Below, piece by piece: positions 35,280 to 43,010 of a stretch of DNA of 64,000 nt. The position numbers and the translations under genes were made by a program. Numbering within the stretch: position 1 is the stretch's first letter; the number at the start of each line of letters is the position of its first letter. Source of the DNA: Bacteroidota bacterium (GTDB taxonomy: Bacteria; Bacteroidota; Bacteroidia; Sphingobacteriales; Sphingobacteriaceae); the NCBI GenBank assembly GCA_013289045.1, contig JABDAU010000007.1:908-64907 (forward strand), given 5' to 3'. The notes under the pieces are model-generated. The model made no database searches. It saw only the letters and a list, made by a program, of their open reading frames with translations, and was not told where the DNA came from.

Positions 35280-36599
35280 ATGAAAAACAGCTATTTCTTT
35301 TTGGCGATACTACTGGTCATGGCCTTATGCCTGGAATTGAATTGCAAAAAGGCCGACCAGGTCTTCAACGGTTCAGCGAGAGTGCGTGGGTTGGTGGAAT
35401 TTCAGAATTACCTGACGGGAACACAGGATACAGCAAAGACAGCGGTGCTGACACTGACCCGAACTGATGATTCAGGGACCCCATATGTGCAGACGTTGAC
35501 CAACGGTACATTTGACATTCAAAGTTTAAACAAAGGTTCTTATAGTATCAGTGTACAGTTCGATTATAAGCAACCAGGGTTTGCGAAGACCGACCACTAT
35601 ACCGGCACGATGCCGTTTAGCTTAAGTAAAAATGAGTTTAAAGACCAGGTGGTTGTGCTGATCAGTTTGTCGACGACAGGGGGTGCCACGCTGCAGGTTA
35701 CCGTGCAAGACAGTACCGGTGCGGTAGTCAGCAACGCACAGGTGGCCCTTTACACCGATCCTAAAGTGTTAGCGGCAAACCGAGGAACGACCAACGGCAG
35801 CCTGGCCACTGTCTCCACTAATATTTCTGGTAAGGCTATTTTCGGCAACTTACAAACCGGTACTTATTACATCAGCGCCAATGTCGCTGCGGGTAACCAG
35901 TTGCTTAGCAACGCCACCACGGACCAGGTAAAAAAGCAGGTGCTATCCGCCTCACTGCTTGATACCGTTACAGTAACGGTAAAGCCTAACGGTGCCAGCC
36001 TTCAATTTACGGTGACCGATGCCACAGGGGCAGCAGTTAATAACGCTAATGTATACCTGTATACCGATAAGACTGTTTTGGCTAAATACCGGGAAACCGC
36101 TTTGGGAAGTGTTAAGTTGGGTGTGACCAACAGCTCGGGGGTGGTGGTCTTTAATGGATTGTCCAACACCAACTATTATGCTTCGGCTTATCTAGTGATC
36201 GATGCCGGGGATACTTTGTCTAACCGAAACAATGATACCCTTGCCTATAAGCCTTCGGCTAATAATAATGTGATTAAGCTGGCTGAATATGTAAGCCCCT
36301 CGTTCACGGTAACTGTGGTTGATGTAGGTATGGCTAACCTCAGCGGTGTAAATGTCAGCCTTTATACGGATCATAGCTTATTGGACAAATATCGTGGCAC
36401 CACCATCGGTAGTGTAGTCACCGGCGTAACGGATGCCAATGGTAGGGTGACGTTCAGCAATGTCTCGCCCGTCAGCTATTTCATTAGTGCTTATAAGGTC
36501 ATCGGAACCGATACCCTGTCCAATAAAGCCAATGACGCAATGCCTTTCAAGGTTTTGCCGAATATGGCAAACACTGATCGGGTTACGGTCAGTCAATAA
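35280..36599 (+). CDS. Lipoprotein with three ~110-aa Ig/carboxypeptidase-regulatory-like repeats
   Basis: 439 aa. A lipoprotein-type signal (LCLELNCKKAD). An N-terminal domain (about 30-130) is followed by three tandem repeats starting near TLQVTVQDSTGAVVSNAQVA, SLQFTVTDATGAAVNNANVY and SFTVTVVDVGMANLSGVNVS, each with LYTD...L....RGT..GS and YYISA or YFISA motifs. Such beta-sandwich repeats usually act as surface stalks or adhesins. It lies 5 bp after the barrel-like gene and ends before a strong terminator. Confidence 0.78.
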   Translation: MKNSYFFLAILLVMALCLELNCKKADQVFNGSARVRGLVEFQNYLTGTQDTAKTAVLTLTRTDDSGTPYVQTLTNGTFDIQSLNKGSYSISVQFDYKQPGFAKTDHYTGTMPFSLSKNEFKDQVVVLISLSTTGGATLQVTVQDSTGAVVSNAQVALYTDPKVLAANRGTTNGSLATVSTNISGKAIFGNLQTGTYYISANVAAGNQLLSNATTDQVKKQVLSASLLDTVTVTVKPNGASLQFTVTDATGAAVNNANVYLYTDKTVLAKYRETALGSVKLGVTNSSGVVVFNGLSNTNYYASAYLVIDAGDTLSNRNNDTLAYKPSANNNVIKLAEYVSPSFTVTVVDVGMANLSGVNVSLYTDHSLLDKYRGTTIGSVVTGVTDANGRVTFSNVSPVSYFISAYKVIGTDTLSNKANDAMPFKVLPNMANTDRVTVSQ

Positions 36600-36603
36600 A
36601 ATG

Positions 36604-36633
36604 ATGGGCAAGCCGTTTAAGCTTGCCCATTTT
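36604..36633 (+). terminator. Terminator of the peptidase operon
   Basis: Perfect 10-bp stem ATGGGCAAGC / GCTTGCCCAT, 7-nt loop, then TTTTG. It lies 5 bp after the lipoprotein stop. Confidence 0.88.
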
Positions 36634-36844
36634 GTATAAAAAGAAGTTAGGCAAATTGAAATTCTCTTCCTAAATTGCGTGTGCCGCTTTTCCTAACCAC
36701 CATCACACATGAATGATATGTTATTTATTTACCTGTAGGACTATGATAATTTCAAGCCTTTTTCCACTTCTTTCAGCGCGGAGTTTGTCATTGTTTTTGA
36801 AAATAATAAGCGGATAATTTTAAAAAAGAAGAACTATTTCCGAC

Positions 36845-37291
36845 AGATATGGGGGCACCATTGTGCATGCCAACGTGATCGTCGGTGAAAACGAGGTGGG
36901 TAAAACGACGCTGTGCGCACACTGGCTGCAATTGTCGGCGAAGAATCCGGTAATGATTACAACAATGCTTGCATTACTTACTGGTTTACCAATTGGATTT
37001 TGAAACGCTGCCGGCGATTAACCGCCTCCGGTGGAATAGCTATGTTGAAGCCATTTTAGGGCATGGGATGAATGTTTGCACTATCGTGAATCAAGACGAC
37101 AAATATCTGGAAAAATCCATCAACATTATGCACCCTTTTTAGAATTCAATGTTTTGGATGTCTATTCCAGTCATGACCGGTCGCCGATCATCGACATTTC
37201 GCAATCTAATAAAGTGATGGAAGATGTCGAAGAACACCATCGCGTTATGGATCACCGTTCTGTTTTTTCTTTAAATGGCAAACCAAGCTAA
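36845..37291 (+). pseudogene. Decayed P-loop ATPase gene
   Basis: Protein-like sequence survives in pieces in three frames. First HANVIVGENEVGKTTLCAHW, with a Walker A-like GENEVGKTT; then, after a frameshift near 36970, ETLPAINRLRWNSYVEAI and TIVNQDDKYLEKS up to a stop at 37139-37141; then, after another shift, FLEFNVLDVYSSHDRSP and MEDVEEHHRVMDH to 37291. I read this as one gene broken by at least two frameshifts. Upstream, 36634-36844 shows nothing further. The family cannot be named beyond a P-loop NTPase. Confidence 0.5.
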
Positions 37292-37355
37292 AGATAGTAG
37301 ATTTGTTCCCAAATTATCGCATGTGCATTCTTCATATCTCCACAGTCCTTTGTGC

Positions 37356-37745
37356 TTATGGTAGCTGTTTGTGTCGATAGCAGATCATCCAGCCTTCGTT
37401 TTCTAACGGGCACCAACCGTAATCAAAACAAAATCGCCACAACATATCATTTTCCTGCCATATGCTGGTGAAAAACCGGCTATCAATACCAATCTCTTCG
37501 ATTGTGCCGTGTTGAAAAAAGCTGCTTTCATATTTTAAGGATGGGTCCGGCCCATGCTTTTTTAAAATCTCGTAGTTCTTCCTGATGATCCGGAATATTT
37601 CCGGGAAACTGTCATAACCAGCGGTATGGGCTCGCTGTCTTTGAGCGCGGTTAAAGGTATTCCGGCAAGTGTCATTGCAAAAGCGTTTGTCGCTACGGCC
37701 ATACAGCTGCTTGCCACAGTGCGCACAATGGTTTACTGTTTCCAT
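37356..37745 (-). CDS. Zinc-ribbon protein
   Basis: 129 aa. The N-terminal CAHCGKQLYGRSDKRFCNDTCR has two CxxC/CxxxC pairs of a small zinc ribbon followed by FNRAQRQR. The remainder is helical, then aromatic-rich (WRFCFDYGWCPLENEGWMIC). This is a common small Bacteroidetes family with no known function; nucleic-acid binding is plausible from the ribbon. Confidence 0.7.
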   Translation of the reverse strand: METVNHCAHCGKQLYGRSDKRFCNDTCRNTFNRAQRQRAHTAGYDSFPEIFRIIRKNYEILKKHGPDPSLKYESSFFQHGTIEEIGIDSRFFTSIWQENDMLWRFCFDYGWCPLENEGWMICYRHKQLP

Positions 37746-37894
37746 GATTTTCGACTGTATTGGTTATCAGTGCTATAAACGATTTGATCGGGTAAATTAT
37801 TTTAAGATCGGCTAATGATCATTCGCATCGGGTAAAATGATTTTGTACCGAATGATTCCTTTCGCGATGACCAGTTTTGCGGAAAACGAAAGCG

Positions 37895-38527
37895 ATGGAA
37901 ACAAAAGACAATAACACAAACGGGAGAAGACAGACAGAACGGGGTAGGGCTTCCGAACCAAAAGTGCTGGCTACCGAAAGCTTTTCGCATTATGCGAAGA
38001 CTTACTTTTTCGACCTGATGGAGGCCAATAACGGCAGTATGTATATCAAGATCGCGCGAAGCGATAAGCAGCTGGATGATACTTACCAAAAGCAGGAAGT
38101 AATAGTGTTCGAGGAAAATTTTCAATTCCTGCTGGAGGCGATGCGTGACCTGTTTGCCACGGCGGAATACCAGCTAAAGGCGAAAGGGCAGGCGATACAG
38201 CGTGTCGGCGTAGCCGGTGGTATCAAGGGCTGGGATGCGGAGCGGCGGCCGCGGGAAAAAATGCTGGCGGGCGGACCGGAAGCGGTATCGGATGCGGAGT
38301 TGCTGGCGATCCTGATCGGGTCGGGGTCTATCCACGAGAGTGCCGTGGCGCTGGCGGCGCGGATATTGGCTGGCGTGGACTACAGCCTATTAGGTTTAGC
38401 CAGGATGACGGTGATGGAATTATGCGCTTTCCACGGCATGGGACATGCCAAATCGTTGACGATCATGGCGGCGATGGAACTGGCTAAACGTTACCAGGAA
38501 TCTTTATTGTTATTAGGCCTGAAGTAG
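37895..38527 (+). CDS. PUR (DUF3276)-RadC N-terminal domain fusion
   Basis: 210 aa from the ATG at 37895. Residues about 30-95 form a DUF3276/PUR-type single-strand nucleic-acid-binding domain (YFFDLMEANNGSMYIKIARS ... VIVFEENFQFLLEAM). Residues about 110-205 are the RadC N-terminal helix-hairpin-helix region (GWDAERRPREKMLAGG, SDAELLAILIGSGS, LCAFHGMGHAKSLTIMAAME). The JAB/MPN metal-binding domain that normally follows in RadC is absent; the gene stops after LLLLGLK. It is therefore a DNA-binding fusion without the putative enzyme part. Confidence 0.75.
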   Translation: METKDNNTNGRRQTERGRASEPKVLATESFSHYAKTYFFDLMEANNGSMYIKIARSDKQLDDTYQKQEVIVFEENFQFLLEAMRDLFATAEYQLKAKGQAIQRVGVAGGIKGWDAERRPREKMLAGGPEAVSDAELLAILIGSGSIHESAVALAARILAGVDYSLLGLARMTVMELCAFHGMGHAKSLTIMAAMELAKRYQESLLLLGLK

Positions 38528-38742
38528 GACTGGTTGGGAGGGAGGACAGCCGTTCCAGCCGCGCCGCTGCGCTTTGCCGCTTCACGGTGGTTTGGAGGAA
38601 CATCGCCTCAAGTCCTCGCTCCTTCGGCGCGCTCGTTCCTCGCGGCCTTGTTGCTCCGGGCTTTCGGTGATGATCCCGGCTGTTGTTCAAGCCCTTTTAG
38701 CTCCCTTTAATTTACCTCACTGGCTTTTTCGCAAGCAAATTT

Positions 38743-38868
38743 CTGAACGGCGGGCAGCCTGTCAAGACCGGGCCCTGCGGGTTTGCTGGAAAAAAATCTC
38801 CACCCTCGCTGACGCTCGGGTCGTATTTTTTTCCGCAAAGTCTTGCCCGGTCTGTCCGCCGTGTTCAG
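38743..38868. repeat. 126-bp imperfect palindrome
   Basis: Nested inverted arms: CTGAAC 38743-38748 / GTTCAG 38863-38868; GGCGG 38749-38753 / CCGCC 38856-38860; AGACCGGGC 38765-38773 / GCCCGGTCT 38845-38853; TTTGC plus GGAAAAAAAT 38782-38797 / ATTTTTTTCCGCAAA 38825-38839 with one bulged T. The centre carries CTCGCTGACGCTCGGG. The whole interval 38528-39052 has no convincing gene and is GC-rich; an oriT, a recombination site or a structured RNA are possible. Confidence 0.6.
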
Positions 38869-39052
38869 GTGAGGGTGCTTACAAAAAGCCACCGAGGCGT
38901 ATGCCGAGGTGGTGGATGAAAAGCATGAGGGTTATGAACACACAAAAAGGCAAGCGGGCGAGAGCGCCACCGGGCGGACGGGAAATACAGACCGCCGACC
39001 GTCACAAGGAGTTAAAGAAATAACAAGTATTAACATTTTAAAATTAAAAATC

Positions 39053-39628
39053 GTGGAAACCAAAGTAAAAGAAAACGGAACTGCTAAGACAGCAGCAAAT
39101 AATACTACCAAATCAGGTAATGGCTTGAACAATAACAAAATGCCCGTAAGTACGGCATTTAATGACCCTGCGAAAAAGGATGAAGCCAAAGCGGGTGAGG
39201 CGAAAACCGAACCGGCTAAAAGTACACCCGCTGCCGAGCCTGCGAAAGCCGAACCGGCAAAAGCGGAAGCTGCCACCCCTGCGCAGGAGCCGAGCAAAAA
39301 GGAGATAAAGGAGAATTTTGCTGTACAGCAGGCGCGCAAATTGGAAGAGACCGAAAAAATAGTGGAGCAATTGGGTAAGAAAATCGCCCAAAAGAAAAAG
39401 CTGCACACGACCATCGGCAATTTAGATGAGTTTGTTTTGGCGCAAAATGACGATGATGATATGGCGAGTGACAGCCGTTTCAGCCGTTGCGAGTTGGCGA
39501 TTACCGATGATAACGGTAAGGAGTTCGTGACCCGCAACCCTTATATCATCGCTTATGTTGCGCACGAAGTGAAACAACTTTGCATTGATAAACTGGCAGA
39601 GGTGGAAGCCACTATCGTTATCCCTTAA
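39053..39628 (+). CDS. Ala/Pro/Glu/Lys-rich ICE accessory protein
   Basis: 191 aa from a GTG at 39053; the longer ORF upstream runs through the palindrome region and has unnatural composition. Residues 1-85 are low complexity with repeated EPAKAEPAKAEA-type units. A coiled coil follows (about 85-125), then a compact C-terminal domain (LHTTIGNLDEFVLAQNDDDD ... EFVTRNPYIIAYVAHEVKQL). No family recognised. It precedes a group of small genes and a DUF932 gene and ends before a hairpin. Confidence 0.6.
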   Translation: METKVKENGTAKTAANNTTKSGNGLNNNKMPVSTAFNDPAKKDEAKAGEAKTEPAKSTPAAEPAKAEPAKAEAATPAQEPSKKEIKENFAVQQARKLEETEKIVEQLGKKIAQKKKLHTTIGNLDEFVLAQNDDDDMASDSRFSRCELAITDDNGKEFVTRNPYIIAYVAHEVKQLCIDKLAEVEATIVIP

Positions 39629-39635
39629 CGTAAAT

Positions 39636-39667
39636 AACGCCCTGTGTATGCGCATGCACAGGGCGTT
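39636..39667 (+). terminator. Terminator hairpin
   Basis: Perfect 11-bp stem AACGCCCTGTG / CACAGGGCGTT with a 10-nt loop, 7 bp after the preceding stop codon, followed by TTG. Confidence 0.75.
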
Positions 39668-39686
39668 TGCAATAATCATTAAAGTT

Positions 39687-39815
39687 ATGATACAGCTATT
39701 TATAGAATTGACCGACCAAATTTTTTGGGAGGGATATGCCGAGCAACTGGCGAGAAATAACCCCGCAGCTTTTCAAATGGAGCTGGCGGAATTTACGGAA
39801 TGCTATAACTTTTAA
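39687..39815 (+). CDS. Small unknown protein (42 aa)
   Basis: Starts MIQLFIELTDQIFWEGYAEQ and ends ELAEFTECYNF; amphipathic helical throughout. It begins 19 bp after the terminator and is followed after 4 bp by the next small gene. No family recognised; coding status rests on composition and tight spacing. Confidence 0.4.
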   Translation: MIQLFIELTDQIFWEGYAEQLARNNPAAFQMELAEFTECYNF

Positions 39816-39819
39816 AATC

Positions 39820-39984
39820 ATGAAAAAGCGATTATACCTCACTATCGGGGTAGAGATAGAAACAACATTGCCACTTGGCGATGCAGCAGACGAATTACAA
39901 ACCGAAACAGATTATACGATTGGAAGTACACCCAATATCAAGGTATTGGAAACTGAGATTGTTGACTGTTACGCAATCTCTTAA
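39820..39984 (+). CDS. Small protein, paralogue pair member 1
   Basis: 54 aa from the ATG at 39820 (MKKRLYLTIGVEIETTLPLG). It shares with the next protein the pattern 'V.I.T... DA..E.Q....TI..TPN', ending in VDCYAIS. No signal, membrane segment or known domain. It lies 4 bp upstream of its paralogue. Confidence 0.5.
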   Translation: MKKRLYLTIGVEIETTLPLGDAADELQTETDYTIGSTPNIKVLETEIVDCYAIS

Positions 39985-39988
39985 TGCT

Positions 39989-40156
39989 ATGTATACAACC
40001 GTCATGGTATTGGTCAAACTGACCATACAAACCAAACACACAAGACCGGAAGATGCATTAACCGAAATACAGGAAAAGGCAAAATGCACCATTACGAATA
40101 CCCCAAACGTGACCATTCACGAATTGGCATTTATGGACTATAAACTAAAAAAATAG
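39989..40156 (+). CDS. Small protein, paralogue pair member 2
   Basis: 55 aa from the ATG at 39989 (MYTTVMVLVKLTIQTKHTRP). The stretch EDALTEIQEKAKCTITNTPN parallels AADELQTETDYTIGSTPN of the preceding gene, so the two look like a tandem duplication. It lies 6 bp upstream of the DUF932 gene. Confidence 0.5.
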   Translation: MYTTVMVLVKLTIQTKHTRPEDALTEIQEKAKCTITNTPNVTIHELAFMDYKLKK

Positions 40157-40162
40157 AACATC

Positions 40163-41167
40163 ATGGAAACGAACAATCAGTATATCAAGCCAAAAGTTTG
40201 GCAGATTTTAGGAAAGACGATTACCAAATGCAAATCGAGCGCAGAGGCGATACAGGAGGCGGGTTTGGATTTTACGGTGTACAAGCACCCGAATTTGCAT
40301 GCGCTGCCGAGCGGTAACAATATTGTATCGGACAATAGCTTCTTTACCTTTCGCAGCGATACCGAGGCGGTTTTAGGCGATAAAATCGGAAAGGATTATA
40401 AGGTCGTACAAAATGTCGATGTTTTCGCCTTTTTTGACAGCATCGTACAAAATTACGGAGGTATCCATTATGAGAGTGCAGGAAGTTTAGGTTATGGGGC
40501 GATAACCTACATCACCGCCAAACTGCCCGAACACATCAAGGTGGGACGGTCGGACTTAATCGACCAATATTTATTCCTGAGCTCAACCCATGACGGGACG
40601 GGCAGCATTACGATTGCGTTTACGCCTGTGCGAATCTATTGCACCAATACGTTAAACGCCGCCCTGAAAAATTGCAGCAATTTTATTAAGATACGCCACA
40701 CCGCCAGCGCCGATGAAAAGCTGAAAGAGGCGCATAAAATGTTGGGGCTGACCAATCAGTTAAGCACCGAACTGGAAGCGATTTTTAACCGTTGGTCGCG
40801 CATTCGCATCACCGACCCCGAACTCAAACGGTTAATACAATTAGCCATGTCTCCGAATAAAGAGACCGATGAGTTACTACGAAAAGGCAAGGAAAGCGAG
40901 TTAAGCAGCCAGTTTAACAATACGGTTTCGGCAGTTTTGGATTATTCGCTGACCAGCCCAAGCCAGCAGGAAAATACTACTAAAGGCACACTGTTCGGTT
41001 TTTATAACAGCGTGACGGGATATTACCAAAATGTCAAGGGTTACCGGGACGACGAGGCAAAATTTAAATCCATTATGAGCGGGACAGGTTTACAGCACAA
41101 CCAAAGCGCATTCGACCTGTGTAATGACTTTGCCAGGCACGGTAACGACCTGTTGAAACTGAATTGA
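40163..41167 (+). CDS. DUF932 phage/plasmid-type protein
   Basis: 334 aa. The DUF932 pattern is clear: SDNSFFTFRSDTEAVLGDKIGKDYKVVQN near residue 55-85, SAGSLGYGAITYITAKLPEH, and FTPVRIYCTNTLNAAL. The family is frequent in phages, plasmids and conjugative elements, with no proven function. No enzyme motif is visible. It is followed by a hairpin at 41173-41194. Confidence 0.85.
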   Translation: METNNQYIKPKVWQILGKTITKCKSSAEAIQEAGLDFTVYKHPNLHALPSGNNIVSDNSFFTFRSDTEAVLGDKIGKDYKVVQNVDVFAFFDSIVQNYGGIHYESAGSLGYGAITYITAKLPEHIKVGRSDLIDQYLFLSSTHDGTGSITIAFTPVRIYCTNTLNAALKNCSNFIKIRHTASADEKLKEAHKMLGLTNQLSTELEAIFNRWSRIRITDPELKRLIQLAMSPNKETDELLRKGKESELSSQFNNTVSAVLDYSLTSPSQQENTTKGTLFGFYNSVTGYYQNVKGYRDDEAKFKSIMSGTGLQHNQSAFDLCNDFARHGNDLLKLN

Positions 41168-41172
41168 ATATC

Positions 41173-41194
41173 AAGCGGGGAGCAATCCCCGCTT
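41173..41194 (+). terminator. Hairpin after the DUF932 gene
   Basis: Perfect 9-bp stem AAGCGGGGA / TCCCCGCTT with loop GCAA, 5 bp after the DUF932 stop and followed by TAAATTTT. It separates DUF932 from the next ATG at 41209 and could attenuate transcription of the small genes. Confidence 0.75.
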
Positions 41195-41208
41195 TAAATT
41201 TTAAGCAA

Positions 41209-41475
41209 ATGAAAAAACATCTTGTAGTTGATATTATAGAGGTCAAGCCCCACCCGGTGGAAAGGGCAACCAATTTCGATATACGAATTGAAAAAGCGGA
41301 AGCTGAACGTTTGTTGCGGAATTTCGGCGGACGCCTGCCGTTTGATATTATGTGTAAGGAGTATGGCGAAAATGACGGGGATTGGGTGGGCTTATCGCCC
41401 GAAGACCTCGACGAAGAAACTGGTTTATTAAGTGAGGAATATAAAACCTTTGAATTATGGTTTCCTAAAAATTGA
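41209..41475 (+). CDS. Small unknown protein (88 aa)
   Basis: From the ATG at 41209, MKKHLVVDIIEVKPHPVERA; a TTG at 41164 would overlap the hairpin and is rejected. An acidic alpha/beta protein with CKEYGENDGDWVGLSPEDLD and a final FELWFPKN. No family recognised. Followed 4 bp later by another small ORF. Confidence 0.55.
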   Translation: MKKHLVVDIIEVKPHPVERATNFDIRIEKAEAERLLRNFGGRLPFDIMCKEYGENDGDWVGLSPEDLDEETGLLSEEYKTFELWFPKN

Positions 41476-41479
41476 ATTT

Positions 41480-41629
41480 ATGAATTTTTTAGTAATTGAA
41501 TGTCATGGTGGTGCGGAGTACGCCATCATTTGCACGGATGGAGATAGCAATAATTTGGTGTTTGAGGAACAAGAGGCCGCAGAAGCTGAGGCAGCAGATT
41601 GTCAGGACGGGAGGGTGGTAGAAATATAG
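41480..41629 (+). CDS. Small unknown protein (49 aa)
   Basis: MNFLVIECHGGAEYAIICTD then an acidic, Ala/Glu-rich tail ending GRVVEI. It looks like a short beta-hairpin plus helix protein of the kind often seen in mobile elements. No family recognised; ends 15 bp before a perfect 12-bp hairpin. Confidence 0.5.
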   Translation: MNFLVIECHGGAEYAIICTDGDSNNLVFEEQEAAEAEAADCQDGRVVEI

Positions 41630-41644
41630 CCCGAAAGCCCGGTC

Positions 41645-41671
41645 GCGCGCTGCTGCATAGCAGCAGCGCGC
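41645..41671. terminator. Perfect 12-bp GC-rich hairpin
   Basis: GCGCGCTGCTGC / GCAGCAGCGCGC with a 3-nt ATA loop, 15 bp after the preceding stop codon. There is no T run, so it could act as a transcription block with little U tail or as an RNA stabiliser. Confidence 0.6.
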
Positions 41672-42049
41672 GTTAAATCTACTGAAAATTTTAATAAAAA
41701 ATATTTTTGATTGTGACAACATTTTTAAGTGGTAAAAATTCGACCACTTCGGCTTTTCTACTGGTGATAAACCACTAAACGAAATAAGGGAAAAGAGGCA
41801 GTTAAAAAAAATAATTACTTCGATATTTCCTATTTCTAAATAACTTTTAAATCTTCTTTTTTATAAAGTTAATAGGCGGGATGAGTTATTATTAATTTGT
41901 TTTTTTATTTTTTTTATTTTATGTTTGAAAGAATGCTGCTTTTTATTAAACCTTGATTTTCAAACCTTTAAAAACTATTATAATGTAGAAACTTTTTATT
42001 ATTTGCACCTTTTATCGCTTAACCTAAACTTTATAACAACCTATTCCTA
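41672..42049. other. AT-rich gene-free interval upstream of the STAND operon
   Basis: No plausible gene on either strand. The last 250 bp are strongly AT-rich with runs of T and A, and must contain the promoter of the six-gene operon starting at 42050. I could not assign a convincing TAnnTTTG element. Confidence 0.5.
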
Positions 42050-43009
42050 ATGGATTTTTTCTCTTTTAGCCAGTATCATTTCGATCAGGCCAATTTTGAA
42101 TATAAAGCCTTGTCGGCAAATGTCAAAGAAGCAGCCTATATCAGCGGTCCGATCATTGATCCTAACCAGTTTATTTTATTCCAAATCAGTGACGGCGAGG
42201 ACAAGCGACTATTGACGACAAGCGAGGTTCTGCCAACTCTAAAAGGAGACGATATCGCGCCTGACGTAAATTTACAAATAGACTTTGATGCATTTAAGGT
42301 TAGTAGCCAGGAAGATATTGATGCCTCTACCAAAGCAACGCTTCAATTAATCGTTGGTCAGGAAGAAGAACTGGGGCCCTTGGATAAATTGTTTTATTGT
42401 ATCAACGGTGGACTCAACTTATTTGATAATATTAAAGGAGATAAAGCCAGCCCGGAAAGCTTTAAACAATCCACTAACGCTGCTATGGGTAAAAAAGCGA
42501 TAGCAATGCCTGGTGGCGTGGGGCAGATTGCCCTGAAAGTACTTAAGCACCAAGAGCCTGCTTGGTGGCAACAAGTATTTTCCTTTTTAAATAGCCGTTC
42601 GGGGCAGGAACTCATGTCTCTTGTTGGTTTTGGTGGCATTACGGCTAGTGCAGTGCAAACAATCAACGGTATGATTAACCAACTTTTCCCTAATAAACCG
42701 GAGGTGCTTTTTGAAAGTGCACCCATTCGTGTAGCTTTCAGTCAGCGGGGGAGGGATAGTCTGAGTGGCGGCCTCAATTCTAATCTCGTCAGTTGCCTTA
42801 ATCCCGGGTTTTGGATTATGGCACGATTGGCAGATTATAAAGATATACTTGATGCCAAACCGATCTACTATGGAGGCTATGGTATGTTGGCACCTGATGG
42901 AATGGATTTACCTGTAGCTCTGAGCACGGAAAACCCATTTTTTAATATAACATATGCAATTCTGCGCGTGCGTATGAAAGCAACTGATTTAAAACAAAAT
43001 TTTTTATAA
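42050..43009 (+). CDS. Unknown first gene of the STAND/EAD operon
   Basis: 319 aa, no signal peptide. It starts MDFFSFSQYHFDQANFEYKA. A moderately hydrophobic Gly-containing stretch at about residues 190-220 (LMSLVGFGGITASAVQTING) could be a membrane-active helix pair but is not a clear transmembrane segment. No recognised family. It ends 1 bp before the EAD-trypsin gene, so it belongs to the same unit; sensor, scaffold or effector are all open. Confidence 0.65.
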   Translation: MDFFSFSQYHFDQANFEYKALSANVKEAAYISGPIIDPNQFILFQISDGEDKRLLTTSEVLPTLKGDDIAPDVNLQIDFDAFKVSSQEDIDASTKATLQLIVGQEEELGPLDKLFYCINGGLNLFDNIKGDKASPESFKQSTNAAMGKKAIAMPGGVGQIALKVLKHQEPAWWQQVFSFLNSRSGQELMSLVGFGGITASAVQTINGMINQLFPNKPEVLFESAPIRVAFSQRGRDSLSGGLNSNLVSCLNPGFWIMARLADYKDILDAKPIYYGGYGMLAPDGMDLPVALSTENPFFNITYAILRVRMKATDLKQNFL

Positions 43010-43010
43010 T

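Noticed and set aside
38574-39023. 149-aa ORF in the GC-rich palindrome region
   Set aside because: Arg/Cys/Trp-rich, unnatural composition; runs through the large inverted repeat and overlaps the start of a better-supported gene in another frame.
38909-39052. N-terminal extension of the Ala/Pro-rich protein
   Set aside because: The extra 48 residues lie in the GC-rich non-coding zone; the GTG at 39053 fits coding composition better.
41672-42049. Promoter of TAnnTTTG type for the STAND operon
   Set aside because: Several near matches occur in the AT-rich stretch, but none had the full element with the right spacing, so none is listed.
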